A stretch of 64,000 nucleotides of DNA from Imbricaverruca yamaguchii (taxonomy: Eukaryota > Arthropoda > Thecostraca > Neoverrucidae). The stretch lies in NCBI GenBank assembly GCA_034440575.1, contig JAOTOL010001469.1, positions 1 through 64,000 on the forward strand. Direction: 5' to 3'. The position numbers and the translations under genes are program-made. Below are positions 59,501 through 64,000 of this stretch, one piece after another. Within the stretch, counting starts at the first letter, position 1. Each line of letters begins with the position of its first letter. The notes under the pieces are model-generated. The model made no database searches. It worked only from the letters and a program-made list of their open reading frames with translations, and was not told the DNA's origin.

Positions 59501-59817
59501 CGTACTTTCAGAGAGGAAAACTAGTCCTTCCCGACGAGTGATTTGCGAGTTTCCTTGCATTGTTGATGTCCCTCCCGCAAAGGTCAAAATGTTCCGTGTA
59601 TAGCTGACACCTGGGGTTTACGGCAGCGAGCAACGGAAGTTGTCGCACAGCACGCGCACTATCTTTGTGATAATAGTACGTTCGAACTTTCTGTTGACGA
59701 GTTGTCCTTTGCAGACTCTGAAGCGGATGGTGACCGAGTTGCAGAACGTGAGCGGCATCAGTCGGGTCTTGTACGACCTCACCTCCAAAGCCGCCCGGCA
59801 CCACCGAGTGGGAGTGA
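42449..59817 (+). CDS. GMPS: GMP synthase (glutamine-hydrolysing), 13 exons
   Basis: Converts XMP, ATP and glutamine to GMP, AMP, PPi and glutamate in the cytosol, the last step of de novo guanine nucleotide synthesis. Exons: 42449-42606, 45484-45696, 46284-46458, 47588-47731, 48014-48179, 49389-49540, 50030-50245, 51631-51810, 55247-55372, 56077-56192, 57244-57358, 59038-59226, 59715-59817. Phases join exactly; expected product about 683 residues (human 693). Seen: class I glutamine amidotransferase with Cys87 (GICYG), His180 and Glu182 (QFHPE); ATP pyrophosphatase PP-loop SGGVDS (234-239); a complete C-terminal dimerisation domain. All introns are GT-AG except intron 10 (GC-AG). One extra A in exon 13 shifts the last ten codons. 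The start Met at 42,449 is the likely one, but an upstream exon cannot be excluded. Confidence 0.96.
42630..43105 (+). repeat. Dispersed repeat, copy 1 (GMPS intron 1)
   Basis: AGGTGTGAGATGTTGAAA, GAAATTCGTCAT, GATACTTC and GGCATATTCCACC recur in the same order at 55,575-56,045. About 475 bp, unknown class. Confidence 0.75.
43222..43400 (+). repeat. tRNA-derived SINE, GMPS intron 1
   Basis: A-box-like TAGCTCAGTTAGTTAGAGCGG and degenerate B box AGTTTGACTCGCTGG, 60 bp apart, followed by a non-tRNA body. Same head type as 43,838 and 60,886. Confidence 0.7.
43428..43800. repeat. Degenerate short tandem repeats
   Basis: Loose copies of GGGCCCGTAGACGTTCGTAA (17-20 bp) at 43,428-43,575 and again at 43,685-43,795, separated by a unique-looking segment that is itself repeated at 44,174. 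Confidence 0.65.
43591..43680 (+). repeat. 90-bp direct repeat, first copy
   Basis: GGTTTGATGCTCCT, ACCATGTTCT and TGAGCATATGTCCTAT recur at 44,174-44,263. The two copies bracket a SINE and degenerate repeats, 583 bp apart. Confidence 0.8.
43838..44010 (+). repeat. tRNA-derived SINE, GMPS intron 1
   Basis: A box TCGGTAGCTCAGGTGGTTAG and B box GGGTTCGAGTCGCTGCG. The stretch before the B box (CCTGTCCTGGCAAGATAGGG) matches the flank of the 4.2-kb satellite in complement, tying that array to this SINE family. Confidence 0.8.
44174..44263 (+). repeat. 90-bp direct repeat, second copy
   Basis: Second copy of 43,591-43,680, about 85% alike by eye, same orientation. Confidence 0.8.
44480..44525 (+). 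repeat. SINE tail fragment
   Basis: CAGTCGATGCGCCCCTAAGC followed by CCAAATAACCAACAAAC matches the 3' end of the full SINE at 57,901. The 5' part is not clear. Confidence 0.5.
45484..45696 (+). CDS. GMPS: GMPS exon 2: amidotransferase nucleophile
   Basis: Acceptor TTCACAG|AGCC, donor TTTAA|GTGAGT. Encodes [20 protein letters not shown] and [17 protein letters not shown]; Cys87 is the glutamine-attacking nucleophile. Very high GC at third positions compared with the introns. Confidence 0.97.
46284..46458 (+). CDS. GMPS: GMPS exon 3: amidotransferase His-Glu
   Basis: Encodes [30 protein letters not shown] and LYGVQFHPE, supplying His180 and Glu182 of the catalytic triad. Acceptor AACAG|GA, donor GAG|GTAATC. 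The start ([13 protein letters not shown]) is about seven residues longer than human. Confidence 0.96.
47412..47545. repeat. AT microsatellite in GMPS intron 3
   Basis: About 130 bp of (AT)n with few interruptions. Its Ile/Tyr open frames on both strands are spurious. Confidence 0.98.
47588..47731 (+). CDS. GMPS: GMPS exon 4: domain linker
   Basis: Encodes [20 protein letters not shown] and a helix ending EQKVL, which links the amidotransferase and ATP pyrophosphatase domains. Acceptor TCTTCAG|GT, donor TTG|GTGAGT, phase 0. The following intron is short, stop-free and in frame. Confidence 0.96.
47792..48056 (+). repeat. 5 x 52-bp tandem repeat carrying the GMPS exon 5 acceptor and PP-loop
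   Basis: Each unit holds GGTGTCTGGCAG|TTGCTG and the bases coding [12 protein letters not shown], at 47,806, 47,858, 47,910, 47,962 and 48,014. Only the last continues into exon 5. The five copies differ by one base (GTCAGTGGCGG in copy 3). Confidence 0.97.
48014..48179 (+). CDS. GMPS: GMPS exon 5: ATP PP-loop
   Basis: Acceptor CTGGCAG|TTGCTG. Encodes [20 protein letters not shown] and [22 protein letters not shown] is the PP-loop that binds the ATP phosphates. Donor AAAG|GTGGGT, phase 1. Acceptor and first 34 coding bases are the last of five tandem copies. Confidence 0.96.
48176..48300. repeat. Short minisatellite at the GMPS exon 5 donor
   Basis: Four to five units of about 25 bp, GTAGACGGACGGCCCAGTCAC type, begin within the donor (GTGGGTCAGACGGCC). 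Confidence 0.8.
48295..48331. repeat. AT-rich hairpin
   Basis: GTATATTATTATA and its complement TATAATAATATAC are separated by about 10 bases; another GGTATATTATTATAG follows at 48,339. A cruciform or old insertion scar is possible. Confidence 0.75.
49389..49540 (+). CDS. GMPS: GMPS exon 6: ATP pyrophosphatase domain
   Basis: Acceptor TTGGACAG|TG joins the G of exon 5 to give [11 protein letters not shown] (human VINAAHSFYNG). Encodes [20 protein letters not shown] and IIGDTFIK. Donor AAG|GTCGGT. Another AG at 49,370 was rejected because it breaks the frame. Confidence 0.93.
50030..50245 (+). CDS. GMPS: GMPS exon 7: LAQGTLRPD block
   Basis: Encodes [36 protein letters not shown] and [10 protein letters not shown]. 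These carry XMP- and ATP-site residues conserved in all GMP synthases. Acceptor GACAG|GT, donor GAG|GTGGGC. Confidence 0.98.
50283..50815. repeat. 38-bp minisatellite, about 14 copies, GMPS intron 7
   Basis: Unit GTGTGTGGGAGGACGCTGGG plus CAGTGGTCTGTGGCGGTG, starting about 40 bp after the exon 7 donor. The exon frame stays open through the array to 50,791 although 38 is not a multiple of three. Confidence 0.95.
50880..51480. other. GMPS intron 7, unique part
   Basis: No exon or RNA feature. A SINE tail (GTGCCCTAAAGCCCAAATAA) lies at about 51,223-51,243. Confidence 0.5.
51500..51625. repeat. Degenerate TGACG repeats before GMPS exon 8
   Basis: GTGACGTGACGTAACGTGAC-type 5- and 10-bp repeats run up to the exon 8 acceptor at 51,630. 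They crowd CRE-like TGACGTAA strings, with no evidence of function. Confidence 0.8.
51631..51810 (+). CDS. GMPS: GMPS exon 8: HPFPGPGLA block
   Basis: Encodes [20 protein letters not shown] and RVVCAEEPY, the start of the dimerisation/XMP-binding domain. Acceptor TGGCAG|GT, donor CGG|GTACTG (weak consensus). The exon's final GCCGACTACAGCAGCTG resembles the GCCGACACCAGCCGACTG core of the 33-bp array that starts after the donor. Confidence 0.96.
51820..52250. repeat. 33-bp minisatellite, about 12 copies, after GMPS exon 8
   Basis: Unit TGTCTGTCCGTGTCTGCCGA plus CACCAGCCGACTG. It begins about 10 bp after the donor and remains open in the exon 8 frame to 52,335. Confidence 0.95.
52370..53630. 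other. GMPS intron 8, unique part
   Basis: No exon recognised. A SINE tail relic, GGAAAGTCGAAGCATCCTAA with AACTAACTAACT, lies at 52,931-52,974. Confidence 0.5.
53633..55246 (+). repeat. 1.6-kb 33-bp minisatellite (about 48 copies) ending at the GMPS exon 9 acceptor
   Basis: Unit GTGTGGTGACAGAGGTGTAC plus TGTGGTGACCCGT, with a GGTGGCAG/GGTGACAG alternation. Several units lost a base, mainly at 54,170-54,680 and 54,940-55,110. The final TGTGTGGCGGCAG is the exon 9 acceptor, so every unit carries an acceptor-like CAG|AGGTGTAC. Confidence 0.97.
55247..55372 (+). CDS. GMPS: GMPS exon 9
   Basis: Encodes [20 protein letters not shown] and [12 protein letters not shown], matching the animal-type insertion and the LLPIKTVGVQG strand of GMPS. 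The acceptor GGCGGCAG|AG is the end of the last unit of a 1.6-kb minisatellite. Donor CAG|GTAAGC. Confidence 0.94.
55575..56045 (+). repeat. Dispersed repeat, copy 2 (GMPS intron 9)
   Basis: Second copy of the family at 42,630: AGGTGTGAGATGTTGAAA, GAAATTTGTCAT, GATACTTC and GGTATATTCCACC in order, same orientation. Roughly 70% alike by eye. Unknown class. Confidence 0.75.
56077..56192 (+). CDS. GMPS: GMPS exon 10, with GC donor
   Basis: Encodes [32 protein letters not shown] and IN, conserved GMPS sequence. Acceptor TGCCAG|GG. The donor is AACAG|GCAAGT: a GC-AG intron with otherwise perfect consensus. The join gives INRVCYIFG (human VNRVVYIFG). Confidence 0.95.
56551..56655 (-). repeat. tRNA-derived SINE, minus strand, GMPS intron 10
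   Basis: In complement: CTGGTAGCTCGGCCGTTTAG (A box) and GGCTTGAGTCGCTACACC (degenerate B box), with CCTGGCAGGGCTAGG between, as in the 43,838 copy. Confidence 0.7.
57010..57080 (+). repeat. SINE tail fragment
   Basis: ACTGGTCGAAGCGCCCTAAA followed by GCCCAAATAATTCAAT matches the SINE 3' end at 58,030. Confidence 0.5.
57244..57358 (+). CDS. GMPS: GMPS exon 11
   Basis: Encodes [27 protein letters not shown] and VAHQ. Acceptor TTGCAG|GG, donor CACCAG|GTGAGG. The last about 20 bases plus donor recur three more times in the intron at 80-bp spacing. Confidence 0.96.
57335..57650 (+). repeat. 80-bp tandem repeat carrying the GMPS exon 11 donor, 4 copies
   Basis: GACCACGTG(G/A)CACACCAG|GTGAGGTCG occurs with donors after 57,358, 57,438, 57,518 and 57,598. 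Copy 1 is the true exon end; the others are orphan donors. Copy 3 reads CACAGCAG. Confidence 0.97.
57888..58079 (+). repeat. Full-length tRNA-derived SINE with 13-bp target duplication
   Basis: ATCGACCAGCCGC flanks the insert (57,888-57,900 and 58,067-58,079). The 166-bp body has a tRNA-like head (A box TAGCCTAGGGGTAAG, loop TTTCACAATC, B box GGGTTCGATTC) that resembles tRNA-Val(CAC), then a short body and an AACCAATAACCAACCAACC tail. Confidence 0.92.
58575..59020. repeat. 55-bp minisatellite, about 8 copies, before GMPS exon 12
   Basis: Unit GTGCAGGACGGGATGGTGGT plus GACGTGGCCAGCTGTGTGGT plus GTCGTGTGGGGTTTG. Later units are shortened. It ends about 20-40 bp before the exon 12 acceptor. Confidence 0.95.
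59038..59226 (+). CDS. GMPS: GMPS exon 12: C-terminal XMP-site region
   Basis: Encodes [36 protein letters not shown] and [11 protein letters not shown]. The QRSVVIRTF and DFMTG segments are highly conserved. Acceptor GATCAG|GT, donor GAG|GTGGGC. Confidence 0.97.
59715..59817 (+). CDS. GMPS: GMPS exon 13: C-terminus, with one extra base
   Basis: Encodes [20 protein letters not shown] and DLTSK. The conserved eukaryotic end [12 protein letters not shown] is present at nucleotide level up to TGA at 59,815, but TCCAAAGCC at 59,784-59,792 has three As where two fit. As written, the frame runs past the stop. Either a sequencing error or a real frameshift. Confidence 0.9.
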
Positions 59818-59929
59818 CCTCGATCTCTACCGCACCTCTCAGCCAGGTACCTGTGCTGGCGACGCATGCTCATCTTCCGTGTGTTGCATGCTCTGTGCCA
59901 GGGGTACCTGCGAGCACTAGTCGGTACCG

Positions 59930-60130
59930 GTGCGTACCTATCTGTATGTGTGTACTAATCTTTTGAAGTGTTCTGATCTATTGGTGTATCCTGGCCTGTA
60001 TCAGTGTGTGCTGGTCTATGGCGGTGTGTATCGGTCTGTACCTGTAGGTACTGGCCTGTACGGATGCGTGCATATATGTGTACTATCACATCAGTGTTTA
60101 CTAGTCCGCCGGTATGAACTGGTTGTTACG
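59930..60130. repeat. Degenerate repeats downstream of GMPS
   Basis: Loose copies of GGTGTGTACTGGTCTGTA and variants (about 25 bp). No polyadenylation signal for GMPS could be chosen with confidence. Confidence 0.6.
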
Positions 60131-60857
60131 GGTGTGTGATGATTTGTTGGTGTTGTGCCATGCACTGTACCGGTGTTTACCTGCCATACACATAAACATG
60201 CTCACACTCCTTCGATGTGTACTAATGAGTATGTGCACCAGGTAGCATTGTGCCTTGCAGTGTCGGATAATTTTGTACACCACGAAGTGCGGGGGTCAAT
60301 TCGATTCCTTCCCTTCCCGCCAGCTGCTATTTTAAACAAGATACGACATGCGGTATGCAGCATGACTTGGCTGCATCCATGATCGTTTAGATTACCTGTC
60401 GTTTTTTACTCTCAATTTTTGGAAGTTTTTTTTTCAGGTCAAGCTAAACAGGACAATGTCCATGGCGTTCAGTCATACGTTTTAGCCTTTTTACAAGCTT
60501 TGAATGTAAATCAAATGCGTTTTCGTACTTCAATACTGATGATATGCGTACTCGTAGGTGGACATTTGCAAAGGTAAAGGTCGCCGATCCCGTCAAGATT
60601 AATATACCCTGTAATAAGTGTTGAAGGCGACAATCTTCGAAAACAAATGACACTAAGCGAATGGTACTGGGTGGCACAGAAAGACCATCATGTGTTCCAC
60701 CCTCTAGTGTTTTTATCACAAACATACAAGTGTTCTAATTTTCGTGGCAGTTTTACTAGATGCAAATCTAGCACCGATCCAGCATTTTCAAATCGAGCTT
60801 ATATACCTGTCACATCAAAGGTGAACTATGTGTGCAAGATCACCCCGGTTTAACTAG
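60131..60857. other. Intergenic, nothing recognised
   Basis: No gene, RNA or clear repeat. Confidence 0.5.
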
Positions 60858-61084
60858 TTTTGCTTCCTAGTAGTTCGTGGGGCGTCGGTAGCTCAGTGGT
60901 TAGGCTGAGCGTCTGGCAAGCCTGAGGTACGGTGTTCCATTCCCCGCGATTTCCGCCCTTCCTGCCAATGTGAGAGGCAGGCTACGTCATATGGCATCAG
61001 CTGCTGAGTGCGTTGAAAAGCCACAATCCATCCTCGTAGTCCGTATTTTAGCCTTAGCCCTGGTTTAGCCATTTTTGCTTCCTA
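60858..61084 (+). repeat. tRNA-derived SINE with diverged target duplication
   Basis: A box GTCGGTAGCTCAGTGGTTAG at about 60,886 and B-box relic GTGTTCCATTCCCC. Flanks TTTTGCTTCCTAG and TTTTGCTTCCTAA are similar and suggest an aged duplication. Confidence 0.8.
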
Positions 61085-61099
61085 ATGGTCTGTAGTTTA

Positions 61100-62090
61100 G
61101 CCTTAGGATGTGTGGAATACATGTACCCTCAGAACGTTTTGTGTCATATCCCGGTGATGTGACCGGATGCTAATGATTTCAAACCCTGCACGCCTTTGTA
61201 AGGCATAATTTGCAACCATGTATACTCCAGGTTTTCGAAAATATTGATGAGTAGGAAATGATTTGCAAAGGGACATTTCAAAAAAAAAAGTTTAACCCCT
61301 CATTTCACTTGAGATCAGTTTGCATATTTTTGCATTTTTGCTCTTATAATTTATATCAACGGCCACCATTCAGCTTTGACAGTATCCTGCATTATTTGCG
61401 AAAATGACAGCCGTGTCTTCATCGCATCGCGATTGCGGCTGAATAGTTTATCTGATGTAGCTTAATGTTTGTTTGACAGTGGCCTCTAACGTTTCCAGGG
61501 TGCGCTGTTGGCTCCCCTCTCAAATAATAGATAAAGAGGCTTCTCACTGTCGAATGCTGCCAACTCTCTCTTTGCCTGGCAATGCGAGCATCCCTTCTGC
61601 AAAAACGTAGTGACGAAGGCGATGGCAGTAGTAGCTGTAGTGGCAGTGGCAATAGCAACGACGGAAAATGAGGTGGCAAAACGATCAGAGAGAATAGAAA
61701 AGAGCAACAAGGGCAATAATTTCAGTTGCATACCATTAAGGTAGTATCCAGTTGGATTGTATCGATGACTGGCACCATTCCAGGCTCATCTTATGTATGA
61801 GTTGGAAAGGCGGATGGAAGTGACACCACCAGTATCTGAAATGGCACTATCGTACTCAGAGGGGACGGGAGAGTCAATGGTACATGCAAGTGAGTATAAA
61901 CTAGAGCTATGTGCTTTCATTGCGATGAAAAGTTAGAAGTTCGTTAAAATCCTCAACTTTTGACAGCTTCAGGTGTGATGGGATGCGGCGCCTTCATTGG
62001 TCCCTTGACCAAACTTCACACATCTGATGTTCAGCCATATTGGCACAATCTGACGGGGTAACGGAGCGACGTGTTTGCTATCTTACATTG
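61100..62090. other. Intergenic, nothing recognised
   Basis: No supported feature. Confidence 0.5.
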
Positions 62091-62119
62091 GTTGCTGTTG
62101 GTGTTCGGCAGTGGACGTC

Positions 62120-62340
62120 AGCCGGTGGCACAGTGTGGACAGTGTGGCGGTGTTTGGGGCGCCAGCCACCCGGTGGCTTTCAGAGACGCCGCCGCCAGTC
62201 GCCGGGGTGGGCCCTGCGCTTGGTGGCACGACCTCAACACATGCGGCGGCGATCTGCGCGTGCTCAGCGGGCCTCTGCCGCCGGCCGGCACGGAGGTGGA
62301 CGGTCACGACGCCAGTGCAGTGCGTCTGATGGGGTGGTGT
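62120..62340 (+). other. Weak exon candidate, GC-rich, Cys-containing
   Basis: A stop-free GC-rich patch in otherwise AT-balanced DNA, with a GGCACAG acceptor-like site at 62,135. It would encode CGQCGGVWGASHP and CAWWHDLNTCGG. I do not recognise a family; no matching neighbour exon is seen. It may be chance. Confidence 0.2.
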
Positions 62341-63209
62341 GAGTGTGGCAGTGAAGCGTACAGCCAGCTGGTCCGCCGTTCACTGCCAGCTTCGTGTGTG
62401 CCCTTCGCGTGTGCCCTTCGTGAGTTTTCGCTGACACCGTCTGGTGTAGTTTTTTTTCGAAGTGCTAATTCTTTCAGTACCGGATTTGCCACTGCATCTT
62501 ATATGGATACATTATGCTTAAAAATTCAGCTAGATGTTAATCAGCAGAGCAGTGACAACTGTCAGATGGACTTCTGTCTCCCGAGATCGATTTGTTTGCG
62601 TTTTCAGTGTTGAAAACTAGGCTTGATTTCAAGGCAAATTGTGCTTTTCTCACTTGTTTACAATGTTGGCAATTGAGGGTCTCGGTCATCGGAAATGAAT
62701 CTGCACACGCTGTATCTGTACGTTTGAGGCTGCACTGGATGACAAATGCTCCGTACTTTTGTAGCATCCACTGGGAGGTGCTGCTGCGATTTCCTGTCGA
62801 TTTGCTGAGAGGAACACATGATATGCGGTGTTGATCCGCTGGTTGGTGCACGTGCTATATGCCGTGCAACTCGCAGACTAAAATGTTTGACATGGTCCTC
62901 TGTTTACTGGATGTTCGGGCATGGGTCTGTTTACTGAGTGCGCGAGCATGGTTCTCTGTTTACTGGTGGTAACGTGCCGTCATTATACGCGGCTTTTGTA
63001 CGTATGTGTTTGTTTCGTATCTGCAGTAGGCGGCGTTGGTATCGGACGGTATAGTTCAAATTCGTGATGTACTAAAGTGGTTGCTATCCGATTTGTATTG
63101 CATAATATGAGGGAGGACAATTTTATGGTAATAACGGTCAGCGTTGATCACGAATTCACTCATAGTGGAATGTCTTGGGCACACCCACCCGACATACCAC
63201 TCTCTGCGT

Positions 63210-63258
63210 AGAGAAGTTTGGCCTGTGCTCTCGTAGAGAGGACAGGCCAAACTTCTCT
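63210..63258. repeat. 49-nt near-perfect hairpin
   Basis: AGAGAAGTTTGGCCTGTGCT pairs with AGGACAGGCCAAACTTCTCT: about 22 bp of stem with one mismatch and a five-base loop. The pairing does not extend into the flanks. Confidence 0.95.
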
Positions 63259-63383
63259 GGATGTCATGCACCGCTGTCAGTGCGACATGTCTTGGTCTGC
63301 CGTTCCTTGCTGGCTGATGGGTCGAAAACTCCTTTTTGTAACCGTGTAGCAATTCTCACTCATGTCTTGTACTTATATATGTA

Positions 63384-63388
63384 TATCC

Positions 63389-63449
<61 letters not shown>

Positions 63450-63450
63450 A
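63384..63450. repeat. AT microsatellite
   Basis: About 60 bp of (AT)n. It directly precedes the dispersed-repeat copy. Confidence 0.97.
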
Positions 63451-63580
63451 GCCCAAATAGATTGTTCGTGGCGCACTCCTTAGGGTCCCATGTTAAAAGT
63501 TTAGGATTATTGGGGAATAAAGCCAACATTGAGGGAGCGCTTACCTACTCAAAAGTATATAAATCAGCATTCCTGATCTC
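63449..63580 (+). repeat. Dispersed repeat copy, related to 17,365-17,500
   Basis: See 17,335: shared motifs occur in the same order. The rest to 64,000 has no recognised feature. Confidence 0.55.
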
Positions 63581-64000
63581 TGGTCTCCAAGAGTATATTG
63601 ATCGCCAGCTTCTGAACGTAGATATCCTGGCCAGTGGCTCGCCTTTTCTCATGTCAAACGGCATCGTTTGGTCACTTACGCACATGTGTATTTTGTTGTG
63701 CACTGGGCACAGCACGACCAGAGCAACAATTAACGTCGGCGAGCTGGCTGGGCAGCCAAGTGGCCTCGGCACTCAAGCGGGGATCCAGTTGGGAACCGCA
63801 TCGAAGGAGGGGGGACGGTGACGAATGTCGTGCAGTGGCTGCAACACAAAACAAAGCTCGCACTGGTTGCAACACAGAAGCACACATAGTCATGACGGTT
63901 GCGACATGCACGTATATGGCACCGGATGCGTACGGAAGCGCCTCTCACAATTTTGTTGTGAGCCAGCCGTGATATTTGGCAATGCGAATGCGGTTCTGGT

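Noticed and set aside
42449..59817. Bacterial guaA contamination
   Set aside because: The gene is split by 12 spliceosomal introns containing SINEs and minisatellites, and has animal-type spacing.

Overview
This is animal genomic DNA: spliced genes with GT-AG introns, non-LTR retrotransposons, tRNA-derived SINEs, cut-and-paste (hAT-like) DNA elements and very many minisatellites. The two recognisable genes, the SINEs, the CR1-type LINE and short AACCTAACCTAAC tracts suit a protostome, most likely an arthropod; that assignment is inference. Nothing prokaryotic is seen.

Left part (about 0.6-9.9 kb, minus strand): the 5' seven coding exons of a polypeptide N-acetylgalactosaminyltransferase (GALNT/Pgant family, Golgi mucin-type O-glycosylation). 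They encode the N-terminal membrane anchor and most of the catalytic domain; the 3' end with the expected lectin domain lies off the left edge. Middle (10-42 kb): no host gene recognised. It holds a 4.2 kb GC-rich minisatellite (18.25-22.45 kb), a three-layer nest of transposable elements (23.0-36.7 kb) and a 3.2 kb block almost free of CpG (38.0-41.16 kb). Right part (42.45-59.82 kb, plus strand): an apparently complete 13-exon gene for glutamine-hydrolysing GMP synthase (GMPS), the last step of de novo GMP synthesis. A one-base excess near its 3' end shifts the conserved C-terminus. After it (59.8-64 kb) come SINEs, microsatellites, a strong hairpin and one weak exon candidate.

The most unusual pattern is the relation between minisatellites and splice sites. 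In both genes, arrays lie directly against exons, and at five junctions the repeat unit contains the splice site itself, in four cases with flanking exon bases: GALNT exon 1 donor (about 14 x 51 bp), GALNT exon 7 acceptor (3 x 100 bp), GMPS exon 5 acceptor with the ATP PP-loop codons (5 x 52 bp), GMPS exon 9 acceptor (about 48 x 33 bp) and GMPS exon 11 donor (4 x 80 bp). Several abutting arrays also stay open in the frame of the neighbouring exon. GMPS intron 4 is 282 bp, divisible by three and stop-free.

The TE nest is well resolved. An L2/CR1-like reverse transcriptase pseudogene is cut by an element (24,015-35,004) with short terminal inverted repeats and a perfect 8-bp duplication CTGATATC; this element has long inverted arms and was itself entered by a nearly full-length CR1-type LINE (minus strand, about 26.86-32.09 kb). 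A second small hAT-like element sits in the same pseudogene at 36,203-36,429.
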